DNA from: Micromonospora pisi
GTDB taxonomy: Bacteria > Actinomycetota > Actinomycetes > Mycobacteriales > Micromonosporaceae
DNA length: 64,000 nucleotides
Direction: 5' to 3'
Assembly (NCBI RefSeq): GCF_003633685.1
Contig: NZ_RBKT01000001.1
Coordinates: 1,860,001-1,924,000 of the forward strand
Shown here piece by piece: positions 47,899 through 55,870 of the stretch; within the stretch, counting starts at the first letter, position 1, and every line of letters begins with the position of its first letter. Position numbers and translations under genes: made by a program. Below the pieces are notes generated by a model, which worked only from the letters and a program-made list of their open reading frames with translations, did no database searches and had not been told where the DNA came from.

Positions 47899-48692
47899 AC
47901 CAGCCGCCGGACCTTGTCACCCTGCACGTCTGGCGGATACCCCGCCGGGCGTTGCCGAGGGCGCTGACCCGGATGGCGGTCGACCGGCGCCGGCTGCGGG
48001 CCACCCCCGGCGTACGGTTTGGCAAGCTCCTCGGCACCGGAAGCGGGACCAGCTTCGGGCCGACCGACGCCGACCTGACCCGCTGGGCGGCGCTGGTGGT
48101 CTGGTCCGAGCCGGCGCGGGCGGCCGATTTCGACGACAGCCCGGTCGGGCGCGCCTGGGGTCGGATCGCGCTGGCCGGCGCCCGCCTCGACCTGCGCCCA
48201 CTGTCCAGCCGGGGCCGCTGGGCCGGTACGGAACCCTTCGGTGACCCGACCGCCCGCACCAACCCGGCCGACCGCACCGACCCGGCCGACCGCACCGACC
48301 CCGCCGGTCGCGGCGGCCCGCCCGGGCGGCTCACCGCGTCGGACGGGCCGGTGCTGGCGCTGACCCGGGCCCGGTTGCGTCCGGCGCGGGCGGCCACGTT
48401 CTGGCGGGCGGTTCCCCCGGTCGTCGCGGCGCTACGGAACGCCCCCGGCCTGGTCGCCCGGTTCGGTGTCGGAGAGGCGCCGCTGGGCTGGCAGGGCACG
48501 GTCACCGTGTGGCGCAGCAGCACGGACCTGGTCGAATTCGCGTACCGTCAGCCGGAGCATCGCGGCGCGATCATGCGCACCCCGACCGAGCGGTGGTACG
48601 CCGAGGAGCTTTTCGCCCGGTTCGAGGTACGGGCGGTGCGCGGTGACCGGACCGTACTGGACTGGGCCGGTCACGATGGTGGCCCAGAGTGA
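47895..48692 (+). CDS. CrtA-like (spheroidene monooxygenase-type) protein
   Basis: This 265-residue protein resembles the spheroidene monooxygenase family: the N-terminal LHVWRIPRRALPRALTRMAVDRRRLRATPGVRFGKLLGTG and the C-terminal FAYRQPEHRGAIMRTPTERWYAEELFARF are typical. Members are heme-containing carotenoid oxygenases in purple bacteria; actinobacterial relatives next to cruF and crtD are plausible carotenoid hydroxylases, perhaps at C-2'. The central linker has a small tandem repeat (NPADRT-DPADRT-DPAGRG, about 48252-48311). It overlaps the preceding gene by four bases and precedes the carotenoid genes on the same strand. Confidence 0.72.
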   Translation: MNQPPDLVTLHVWRIPRRALPRALTRMAVDRRRLRATPGVRFGKLLGTGSGTSFGPTDADLTRWAALVVWSEPARAADFDDSPVGRAWGRIALAGARLDLRPLSSRGRWAGTEPFGDPTARTNPADRTDPADRTDPAGRGGPPGRLTASDGPVLALTRARLRPARAATFWRAVPPVVAALRNAPGLVARFGVGEAPLGWQGTVTVWRSSTDLVEFAYRQPEHRGAIMRTPTERWYAEELFARFEVRAVRGDRTVLDWAGHDGGPE

Positions 48693-48733
48693 TGATTGCC
48701 GAGAGTGACGATGGCGATGAGGAGCGGGCAGGC

Positions 48734-49288
48734 ATGAGGCTGGTGCCGTGGCAGCCGGACGATCTGGTCCGGCGGCTGGACGACGTGGTGACGGTCTACG
48801 GCGAGGCGATGGGTTACCGGGCCGAACTGCTGGAGGCCCGACGGGGCTACATCGCCACCCACGTACGCCGCCGCGGCTTCCGTGCGGTGGCCACGCTGAC
48901 CAACGACGGGCGGCTGGCCGGCTTCGGTTACGGCTACCACTCCTACTCCGGCCAGTGGTGGCACGACCAGGTGTACGCCGCGCTGACCGACGACGGGCGC
49001 AAGACCTGGTTCACCGACTGCTTCGAGGTGGTCGAGCTGCACGTACGCCCGGCGGCGCAGGGGCACGGGATCGGCGCCCGCCAGCTCACCGCCCTGCTCG
49101 GCATGGCCCAGGAGAGCACCACCCTGCTCTCCACTCCGGAGGCGGACGAGCAGAAGTCCCGGGCGTGGCGGCTCTACCGGCGCTTCGGTTTCACCGACGT
49201 GCTGCGCGGCTTCCACTTTCCCGGCGACGAGCGTTCGTTCGCCGTACTCGGTCGGGAGTTGCCGCTCGCCCCGCCGATCCCCGACTGA
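48734..49288 (+). CDS. GNAT-family N-acetyltransferase
   Basis: This 184-residue acetyltransferase has the acetyl-CoA motif A in VELHVRPAAQGHGIGARQLTALLG and motif B in WRLYRRFGFTDVLRGFHFPGDERSF. The substrate is unknown; acceptors range from small molecules to proteins. ATG at 48734 has GAGGAG nine bases upstream; a GTG at 48689 overlapping the previous stop would add 15 acidic residues. Its place between carotenoid genes is probably incidental operon membership. Confidence 0.82.
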   Translation: MRLVPWQPDDLVRRLDDVVTVYGEAMGYRAELLEARRGYIATHVRRRGFRAVATLTNDGRLAGFGYGYHSYSGQWWHDQVYAALTDDGRKTWFTDCFEVVELHVRPAAQGHGIGARQLTALLGMAQESTTLLSTPEADEQKSRAWRLYRRFGFTDVLRGFHFPGDERSFAVLGRELPLAPPIPD

Positions 49289-49304
49289 CCTGGCGGAGGA
49301 TCGA

Positions 49305-50078
49305 TTGGACCGGAACCGGTTGCGGTGGCTGCCGCTGGTCGTACTGGTGCTGGCGCAGATCGGCTACCCGCTCACCGAGGGTCGGGACCGGGCCCGGTTG
49401 ACCGTGGCCACGGTCGTGCTCGGTTACCTGCTGTCGGTCGGCCACGCCCTGCTCAGCCGGGGTGCCCGGACCGCCGCCGTGCTGATCCTGGTCACCACCG
49501 GCGGCGGCTGGGCGGTCGAGGCGCTCGGCGTGACGACCGGCTTCCCGTTCGGCGACTACGACTACTCCGGGCAGCTCGGGCCGAAGCTGGGCGGCGTACC
49601 GCTGGTCATCCCGCTCGCCTGGACCTGGATGGCGTGGCCGGCCTGGTTGGCGGCGGTGCGGCTGACCCGACCCGGTCCCCGACGGGTCGCGCTGGCCGCG
49701 CTCGGGCTCGCCACCTGGGACCTCTTCCTCGACCCGCAGATGGTCGCCGAGGGCTACTGGAGCTGGCACCGGCCGACCCCGGCCCTGCCCGGCGTGGCGG
49801 GGGTGCCGGTCGGCAACTACCTGGGCTGGTTGCTGGTGGCGGTGCTGCTGATGGCGGTGCTGGCCCGGCTCGCCCCGGCCGAGGGGGCGCGGGACGCCGC
49901 CGACGCCCCGATGTACGCGCTCTACCTCTGGACGTACGCCTCCAGCGTGCTCGCCCACGCGGTCTTCCTCGACCTGCCCGGCTCGGCCGTCTGGGGGGCG
50001 CTGGCCATGTCGGTGGTCGCCGTGCCGCTGGCCGGCGCGCTGCTACGGCCCCGCCTTCCACACCGGGTACGCGCGTGA
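49305..50078 (+). CDS. cruF: CruF-type carotenoid 1',2'-hydratase
   Basis: This 257-residue integral membrane protein has seven or so helices and the CruF signature (GFPFGDYDYSGQLGPKLGGVPLVIPLAWTWMAWP, then LATWDLFLDPQMVAEGYWSWH). CruF adds water to the psi end of a carotene, creating the 1'-hydroxyl that a glycosyltransferase can use. It starts with the rare codon TTG, supported by GGAGGA at the right distance; no ATG or GTG fits the conserved start. Its stop overlaps the start of the glycosyltransferase gene (GTGA), matching the cruF-cruG pairing known from cyanobacteria and the glycosylated carotenoid pathway of Salinispora. Confidence 0.88.
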   Translation: MDRNRLRWLPLVVLVLAQIGYPLTEGRDRARLTVATVVLGYLLSVGHALLSRGARTAAVLILVTTGGGWAVEALGVTTGFPFGDYDYSGQLGPKLGGVPLVIPLAWTWMAWPAWLAAVRLTRPGPRRVALAALGLATWDLFLDPQMVAEGYWSWHRPTPALPGVAGVPVGNYLGWLLVAVLLMAVLARLAPAEGARDAADAPMYALYLWTYASSVLAHAVFLDLPGSAVWGALAMSVVAVPLAGALLRPRLPHRVRA

Positions 50079-51214
50079 GCTGGGCCGGTGCCGTACCGGC
50101 CCTGGTTCTCGCCGCCGTGGTCGCCGCGCTGACCGTGCACAGCCACGTCAACGCCACCCGTTGGCTGCGCCGTACGCCCGCACAGGCCACGGTGGACGAA
50201 CCGGTCTCGGTCCTGCTGCCGCTGCGGGACGAGGCCGACCGGCTCACCCCGTGCCTGCGGTCGCTGCTGGCCCAGCGGGGCGTACCCGGCCTGGAGATCG
50301 TGGTCCTCGACGACGGCTCCACCGACGGCACCGCCGACATGGTGCGTACGGTCGCCGCCGGTGACCCGAGACTGCGGCTGCTCACCGGCGCACCGCCCCC
50401 GCCCGGCTGGCTCGGCAAGCCGTACGCGTGCCAGCAGCTCGCCGAGGCGGCCACCGCTGAGGCGTCCGCGCTGGTCTTCGTTGACGCCGACGTGGTCCTG
50501 AACCCGTACGCGGTGGCGGGCGCCGTCGCGGCGCTGCGTACGGCGCGGGCCACGCTGCTCACCCCGTACCCCCGGATCGTCACCGGTTCGGTCGGTGAGC
50601 GGCTGGTCCAGCCGCTGCTGCAGTGGACCTGGTTGACCTTTCTGCCGTTGCGGGCGATGGAACGCTCGCCGCGCCCCTCGCTCGCGGCGGCCGGTGGGCA
50701 GTTCCTGGTCGTCGACCGGGCCGGCTACCAGCGGGCCGGTGGGCACGCGGCGGTCCGGGACCGGATCCTGGAGGACATCGAACTGGCCCGCGCGGTCAAG
50801 CGGGCCGACGGGAGGATCGCCCTCGCGGACGGTTCCGGCCTGGCCGACTGCCGGATGTACGGCTCCTGGGTCGAGTTGCGCGACGGCTACACCAAGTCGC
50901 TCTGGGCCTCGTTCGGTTCGCCGGTCGGCGCCGCGTCCGTGGTCGCGCTGCTCCTGCTCCTCTACACCGTGCCGCCGCTGCTCGCGGTGGCGGCGGCGGT
51001 CGCCGGTGCGGTGCCACTGGCCCTGGCCGCGTCCGTCGCCTACCTGCTCGGCGTCGCCGGCCGGCTGGTCAGCGCCCGGGCCAGCGGTGGCCGACGCTGG
51101 CCGGACGTTTTGGCACACCCGCTCTCGGTCGCGCTGCTGGGCTGGTTGACCCTGCGGTCGTACCATCTGCGCAGGCGGCGACGGCTCTTCTGGCGCGGTC
51201 GGCCGGTGCTCTGA
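50075..51214 (+). CDS. Family 2 glycosyltransferase, CruG-like (carotenoid glycosylation)
   Basis: This 379-residue membrane-associated GT-A enzyme has an N-terminal anchor (VPALVLAAVVAALTVH), the donor-binding VVLDDGSTDGTADM and FVDADVVLNPYAV (the DxD site), the acceptor loop GGQFLVVDRAGYQRAGGHAAVRDRILEDIELARAVK, and two or three C-terminal helices. By coupling with cruF it should glycosylate the hydroxylated end of the carotenoid. The sugar cannot be read from the sequence. Confidence 0.85.
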   Translation: MSWAGAVPALVLAAVVAALTVHSHVNATRWLRRTPAQATVDEPVSVLLPLRDEADRLTPCLRSLLAQRGVPGLEIVVLDDGSTDGTADMVRTVAAGDPRLRLLTGAPPPPGWLGKPYACQQLAEAATAEASALVFVDADVVLNPYAVAGAVAALRTARATLLTPYPRIVTGSVGERLVQPLLQWTWLTFLPLRAMERSPRPSLAAAGGQFLVVDRAGYQRAGGHAAVRDRILEDIELARAVKRADGRIALADGSGLADCRMYGSWVELRDGYTKSLWASFGSPVGAASVVALLLLLYTVPPLLAVAAAVAGAVPLALAASVAYLLGVAGRLVSARASGGRRWPDVLAHPLSVALLGWLTLRSYHLRRRRRLFWRGRPVL

Positions 51215-51303
51215 CCCAGCTCACGGCACCCGCGCCGGTCCACGCCGGCACCGGATTCCACGATCGACCGGCGCGGTCGGCCAGCGGAGAGGAGGCGCAC
51301 GGG

Positions 51304-52800
51304 GTGAGTCGAATCGTCGTTGTCGGCGCCGGGGTGGGCGGCCTCGCCACCGCGGCCCGGTTGGCCGCCACCGGTCACGAGGTCACGCTCTTCGAGCGGG
51401 CCGAGACGGTCGGCGGCAAGCTCGGCCGGCACTCCCGCGACACCCCGGCCGGTACGTTCCACTTCGACACCGGCCCCAGCCTGCTCACCCTGCCGCAGGT
51501 CTTCACCGACCTCTTCCTCGACACCGGCGCCAAGCTCGACGAGTACCTCGACCTGGTGCCGTTGGACCCGATCGTGCGGCACCACTTCCCCGGGTACGGC
51601 GGCGGCGCCGCGACGGTGCTCGACTCCTGTGCCGAACCGGGGGCCTTCGCGGCCCGGATCGGCGCTGTCTTCGGTCCCGAGGCCGAGGCGGACTGGGAGC
51701 GGTTCTGGCGGCGGGCGGGCCGGATCTGGCACGCCGCCTGGCGGGACATCCTGCGCAGCAGCGTCGACTCGCCGCTCGACCTGGCCCGCCTCGCCTGGCG
51801 GCTGGGCGACCTGGCCGCGATCCGTCCCGGGCAGAGCCTGCGCGGGCTCGGCCGCTCGCACCTGCGCGACCCACGGCTGCGGATGCTGCTCGACCGGTAC
51901 GCCACCTACACCGGTGCCGATCCACGCCGGGCGCCGGCCGCGCTCGCCGCGGTCCCCTACGCCGAGCTGGCCTTCGGTGGCTGGTACCTGCGCGGCGGCC
52001 TCGGCGGTCTCGCCGACGCGCTCCTCTCCCGCTGCCTGGACCTGGGGGTGGTGGTGCAGACCGGCACCACGGTGACCGGCATCAACGCCGCCGGAGGTCG
52101 GGTCCACGGGGTACGGCTGGCCGGCGCGACCGCCCCGGTGCCGGCGGACGTGGTGGTGGCCAACGTGGACGCGCTGACCGTCTACCGGGATCTGCTCCCC
52201 CGCCCGGACCGGCTCGCCGGCCTGGCCGACCGGAGCCTCGCCGGTTTTGTACTGCTGCTCGGCGTACGCGGGGCGTCCGGCCTGGCGCACCACAACGTGT
52301 TCTTCCCGACCGACTACGACGCCGAGTTCGACGCGGTCTTCGGCGACGCGGGGCGGGGCGTACCCGCCCGACCGGCAGCGGACCCGACCGTCTTCGTGAC
52401 CGTCGCCGACGACCCCGCCGTCCGACCGGCCGGGCACGAGTCCTGGTTCGTGCTGGTGAACGCGGCACGGCAGGGCCGTTCGCTCACCTCGATCGACTGG
52501 CGCCGCCCCGGGCTCGCCGAGGCGTACGCCGACCGGATCCTGGACGTACTCGCCGCGCGGGGCGTGGACGTACGGGACCGCCTGCTCTTCCGTGAGATCC
52601 GTACCCCGGCCGATCTCGCCACCGCCACCGGCACCCCGGGCGGGGCGATCTACGGCACCGCCGGAGGCATGCTGCGCCCGGCCAACCGGGGCCCGGTGCC
52701 CGGTCTCTTCCTGGTCGGCGGCTCCACCCACCCCGGCGGCGGGTTGCCGATGGTCACCCTCTCGGCCCAGATCGTCGCGGCCCGGATCGGGGCCGCCTGA
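51304..52800 (+). CDS. CrtI/CrtD-type carotenoid desaturase
   Basis: This is a 498-residue FAD-dependent oxidoreductase. The dinucleotide motif is IVVVGAGVGGLATAARLAATGHEVTLFE, followed by GGKLGRH, DTGPSLLTLP and, at the end, GLFLVGGSTHPGGGLPMVTLSAQIVAARI, the classical CrtI-family ends. In this operon a CrtD-type role (3',4'-desaturation of the hydroxylated end) is more likely than phytoene desaturation. GTG start after GAGGAGG. It ends 12 bases from a convergent gene. Confidence 0.88.
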   Translation: MSRIVVVGAGVGGLATAARLAATGHEVTLFERAETVGGKLGRHSRDTPAGTFHFDTGPSLLTLPQVFTDLFLDTGAKLDEYLDLVPLDPIVRHHFPGYGGGAATVLDSCAEPGAFAARIGAVFGPEAEADWERFWRRAGRIWHAAWRDILRSSVDSPLDLARLAWRLGDLAAIRPGQSLRGLGRSHLRDPRLRMLLDRYATYTGADPRRAPAALAAVPYAELAFGGWYLRGGLGGLADALLSRCLDLGVVVQTGTTVTGINAAGGRVHGVRLAGATAPVPADVVVANVDALTVYRDLLPRPDRLAGLADRSLAGFVLLLGVRGASGLAHHNVFFPTDYDAEFDAVFGDAGRGVPARPAADPTVFVTVADDPAVRPAGHESWFVLVNAARQGRSLTSIDWRRPGLAEAYADRILDVLAARGVDVRDRLLFREIRTPADLATATGTPGGAIYGTAGGMLRPANRGPVPGLFLVGGSTHPGGGLPMVTLSAQIVAARIGAA

Positions 52801-52812
52801 CCGCTGCCGGGA

Positions 52813-53493
52813 TCAGAGCAGCGCCCGGCGCACCGCCCCCAGCAACTGCACCAGTCCGAAGCCGGCGAGCAGCACCCAGATCGCGGCGACCACGGTGATG
52901 GTCCCCGCCCCCAGGTCGAACTGGATCAACCGGGCCGCCCCGGTCACCAGCAGGCCGATGAGCGCGACCAGGACCCGGCTGGGGCGCTCGCCGACGGTCA
53001 CCGCCCCGATCTCCCGCATCCCGGCCGAGACCGACCGGGCCCGGACGTACTCGTGCAGCCAGGAGAGCGCCCCGGCCGCCACGACGAGCGCCCCGGGGGC
53101 GCCGAGCAGCCAGAACGCGATCAGCCAGGCGACCTCACCGACCCGGTCGGCGACCGAGTCGTAGACGTACCCGAGTCGGCTGGTCCGGCCGGTGACCACG
53201 GCGACCGCGCCGTCGACGCTGTCCGCGACGGCGGCGAGCAGCACGAACCCGGCCGCGATGAACGGCCCACCCGGCTCCCGGAGCACGGTGATCGGCACCA
53301 CGACGCAGAAGAGGGTGCCGACGACGGTCACCGCCGTCGGCGGCACCCGCAGCCGGCCGAGCAGGTGCCCGATCTGGTACGCGAACCGCAGCCACCCCTG
53401 GACCGCGGGCGCGGCGCGGCGCGGGTCGAAGTCACCGTGCAGCCGCGCCCAGGCGGTCGCGTACTCGTCCCAATCCAGTCGGGTTCCCGCCAC
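52813..53493 (-). CDS. CDP-alcohol phosphatidyltransferase family protein
   Basis: This 226-residue membrane enzyme transfers a phospho-alcohol between CDP-linked and acceptor alcohols. The catalytic motif reads DSVDGAVAVVTGRTSRLGYVYDSVADR: the aspartates of D-x2-D-G ... G-x3-D-x3-D are all present, but the usual A-R is A-V. Four or five helices follow. Product unknown (phospholipid or inositol-lipid type). GTG start; GACAAT lies six bases upstream, a weak leaderless signal. It runs opposite to crtD and follows metF by 44 bases on the same strand. Confidence 0.82.
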   Translation of the reverse strand: MAGTRLDWDEYATAWARLHGDFDPRRAAPAVQGWLRFAYQIGHLLGRLRVPPTAVTVVGTLFCVVVPITVLREPGGPFIAAGFVLLAAVADSVDGAVAVVTGRTSRLGYVYDSVADRVGEVAWLIAFWLLGAPGALVVAAGALSWLHEYVRARSVSAGMREIGAVTVGERPSRVLVALIGLLVTGAARLIQFDLGAGTITVVAAIWVLLAGFGLVQLLGAVRRALL

Positions 53494-53537
53494 GGGTCAA
53501 TTGTCGGCGTAACCGTGGGCCGACGCGGCGGGCTTGC

Positions 53538-54455
53538 TCACACCTCGACGCCGACCTGGAGGTTCTGCCAGATCTCCCGGGTCGCGGTGGAGCGGTTGAA
53601 GGTGATGAAGTGGATGCCGGGCGCACCCTCGGCGAGCAGCCGCTGGCACATCTCGCTGGTCTGCTGGATGCCGAGTTCGCGGACCGCCTCGGGGTCGTCG
53701 GCGACCCGAGCGAAGCGGGCGGCCAGCGCGGGCGGGAAGGGTGCCCCGGAGAGCTGCTCGGAACGCTCGATGGTGGTGATCTTCGTGACCGGCATCACCC
53801 CCGGCAGGATGGGGGTGTCACAGCCGGCCGCCGCCACCCGGTCCCGCAGCCGCAGGTAGTCGTCGGCGTCGAAGAACATCTGGGTGATGGCGAAGTCCGC
53901 GCCGGCCCGGCACTTGCGGATGAAGTATTCGGTGTCGGTGGCGATGTCCGGCGACCGGGGATGCTTGTACGGGAACGCGGCCACCCCGACGCTGAAGTCA
54001 CCGGACTCCCGCACCAACCGGACCAGCTCCTCGGCGTAGAGCACGCCCTCGGGGTGCTGGACCCACTCGCCGGTCGGGTCACCGGGCGGGTCACCCCGGA
54101 CCACCAACAGGTTCCGCACGCCCACCCCGGCGAGCCGGCCGACGATGTGGCGCAGTTCGGCGACGGAGTGGTTGACGGCGGTCAGGTGCGCCATCGGCAG
54201 CAGGGTGGTGTCGGTGGCGATCCGCTCGGTCACCGCGACGGTGGTGTCCCGGGTCGACCCGCCGGCACCGTAGGTGATCGAGACGAAGGAGGGCTGGAGC
54301 GACTCCAGCTCACGGATCGCCTGCCAGAGCAGCCGTTCGCCCTCGGCCGTCTTTGCCGGCCCGAACTCGAACGAGAACGACGGCCGGGGTCCACGGACGA
54401 GGTCCCCAATCGCCGGTTGCGGGTTGGGGAGAACAGAGGGGAGTCCGAGCGCCAC
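53538..54455 (-). CDS. metF: Methylenetetrahydrofolate reductase
   Basis: This 305-residue flavoprotein of the MetF family reduces 5,10-methylene-THF to 5-methyl-THF for methionine synthesis. Characteristic stretches are FSFEFGPAKTAEG, VSITYGAGGSTRD (family Glu replaced within the known range), LAHLTAVNHS-type MAHLTAVNHS, LVVRGDPPGD, and ITQMFFDADDYLRL. The M. tuberculosis homologue Rv2172c holds the same place beside idsA2. GTG start with TAAGGT six bases upstream (leaderless); divergent from the prenyl synthase gene. Confidence 0.9.
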   Translation of the reverse strand: MALGLPSVLPNPQPAIGDLVRGPRPSFSFEFGPAKTAEGERLLWQAIRELESLQPSFVSITYGAGGSTRDTTVAVTERIATDTTLLPMAHLTAVNHSVAELRHIVGRLAGVGVRNLLVVRGDPPGDPTGEWVQHPEGVLYAEELVRLVRESGDFSVGVAAFPYKHPRSPDIATDTEYFIRKCRAGADFAITQMFFDADDYLRLRDRVAAAGCDTPILPGVMPVTKITTIERSEQLSGAPFPPALAARFARVADDPEAVRELGIQQTSEMCQRLLAEGAPGIHFITFNRSTATREIWQNLQVGVEV

Positions 54456-54461
54456 CCTACG

Positions 54462-54467
54462 ACCTTA
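54462..54467 (-). promoter_or_regulatory. Leaderless promoter of metF
   Basis: TAAGGT, six bases, GTG on the minus strand. It faces away from the leaderless promoter of the prenyl synthase about 190 bases to the right. No B12 riboswitch or other RNA element was recognised between them. Confidence 0.55.
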
Positions 54468-54652
54468 CCGGCCGGGTGAGCCGAATATCCGCACCTTCCC
54501 ATTTACCGGCCGGTCGCACCGCCCCCGTCCGCCGGTCCGCGCGCCCCACGCCCTGCTCACGTCCGGCCCGGGAGCGGGCCGGGACCGGTTGGACGGGCCT
54601 GGGGCGGCGGCGGGCGGGGCGGGCCGCGGCGGCGGACTTCCCGCGGAACGGA

Positions 54653-54658
54653 TAGCGT
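54653..54658 (+). promoter_or_regulatory. Leaderless promoter of the prenyl synthase gene
   Basis: TAGCGT ends six bases before the GTG start; fits TANNNT and no ribosome binding site is present. Confidence 0.55.
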
Positions 54659-54664
54659 CAAGGC

Positions 54665-55747
54665 GTGACCGATGCCGCCCCCGTCCCGCCCCTGGACCGC
54701 GCCAGCCTCCGGCTCCGGACCGACCAGGCGTTGGCCGACTTCCTCGCCGGGCAGCGTGCCTGGCTCGCCGCCGCCGACGCCGCCCTGCTCCCGGTGGCGG
54801 AGGCGCTGGAGGCATTCGTGCTGCGTGGCGGCAAGCGGTTGCGCCCGGCCTTCGCGTACTGGGGTTACCGGGGCGCCGGTGGGGTCGACTCCGATCCGAT
54901 CGTGGCGGCGCTCGCCGCGCTGGAGTTCGTCCAGGCCAGTGCGCTCATCCACGACGACCTGATGGACCGTTCCGACACCCGCCGGGGCGAGCCCGCGGTG
55001 CACCGCCGGTTCGCCGCACACCACCGGGGGGCGGGCTGGCCGGGCAACGCGGACGGGTTCGGCGACTCGGCCGCCATCCTCCTCGGCGACCTCTGCCTGG
55101 TCTGGTCCGACCAGCTGCTGCACGGAGCCGGGCTCGACCCGCACCAGGTGCAGCGGGCCCGGCCGGTCTTCGACGAGATGCGTACCGAGGTGACGATCGG
55201 GCAGTACCTGGACGTACTCGCCCAGGCGTCCGGCGACACCTCGATCGAGCGGGCCGGCAAGATCGCGCGCTACAAGTCGGCGAAGTACACCGTCGAACGC
55301 CCGCTGCTGCTCGGCGCCGCCCTCGCCGACGCCCCCGCGCCACTGCTCGCCGCCTACTCGGGGTACGGGCTGCCGCTGGGTGAGGCGTTCCAGCTGCGCG
55401 ACGACGTACTCGGTGTGTTCGGCGACCCCCGCCAGACCGGCAAGCCGGCCGGTGACGACCTGCGCGAGGGGAAACGGACCTTCCTGGTGGCGGCGGCGCT
55501 GGAGACCACCGACGCGACCGGGCGGGCGCTGCTGACCAAGCGGCTCGGTGACCCCGGGCTCGACCCGGACGGGATCGACCAGCTCCGCGAGGTGATCGCC
55601 AGCAGCGGGGCGCTGGCCCGGACCGAGGAACGGATCACCACGCTGACCCACTCCGCGCTGGCCGCCCTGGAGCGGGCCGAGGTGACGGCCGAGGCCGGTG
55701 AGGTGCTGGTCGAGCTCGCGATCGCGGCCACCCGCCGCTCCATCTGA
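54665..55747 (+). CDS. Polyprenyl (geranylgeranyl) diphosphate synthase
   Basis: This 360-residue trans-prenyltransferase has the first Asp-rich motif IHDDLMDRSDTRRG and the second QLRDDVLGVFGDPRQTGKPAGDDLREGKRT, typical of actinobacterial GGPP synthases and of M. tuberculosis IdsA2, which sits at the same place. It condenses isopentenyl diphosphate to a C20 or nearby chain length; product length cannot be fixed from motifs alone. It can supply both the carotenoid genes around it and other isoprenoids. Leaderless GTG start. Confidence 0.92.
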   Translation: MTDAAPVPPLDRASLRLRTDQALADFLAGQRAWLAAADAALLPVAEALEAFVLRGGKRLRPAFAYWGYRGAGGVDSDPIVAALAALEFVQASALIHDDLMDRSDTRRGEPAVHRRFAAHHRGAGWPGNADGFGDSAAILLGDLCLVWSDQLLHGAGLDPHQVQRARPVFDEMRTEVTIGQYLDVLAQASGDTSIERAGKIARYKSAKYTVERPLLLGAALADAPAPLLAAYSGYGLPLGEAFQLRDDVLGVFGDPRQTGKPAGDDLREGKRTFLVAAALETTDATGRALLTKRLGDPGLDPDGIDQLREVIASSGALARTEERITTLTHSALAALERAEVTAEAGEVLVELAIAATRRSI

Positions 55748-55870
55748 CCTTGCCACCCGCGCCCGGCCCCCGGCGGTGACGGCGGCGGCGTACCGGCCGG
55801 ACATCCCCAGCCCACCCCGACGTCATCCGCCCGATAGAACGGCGTCAACGTCCCGTGCGACCTTCGGGAC

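Noticed and set aside
54468-54652. Riboswitch between metF and the prenyl synthase gene
   Set aside because: Both genes appear leaderless, leaving no transcribed leader, and no B12 or SAM motif was seen.
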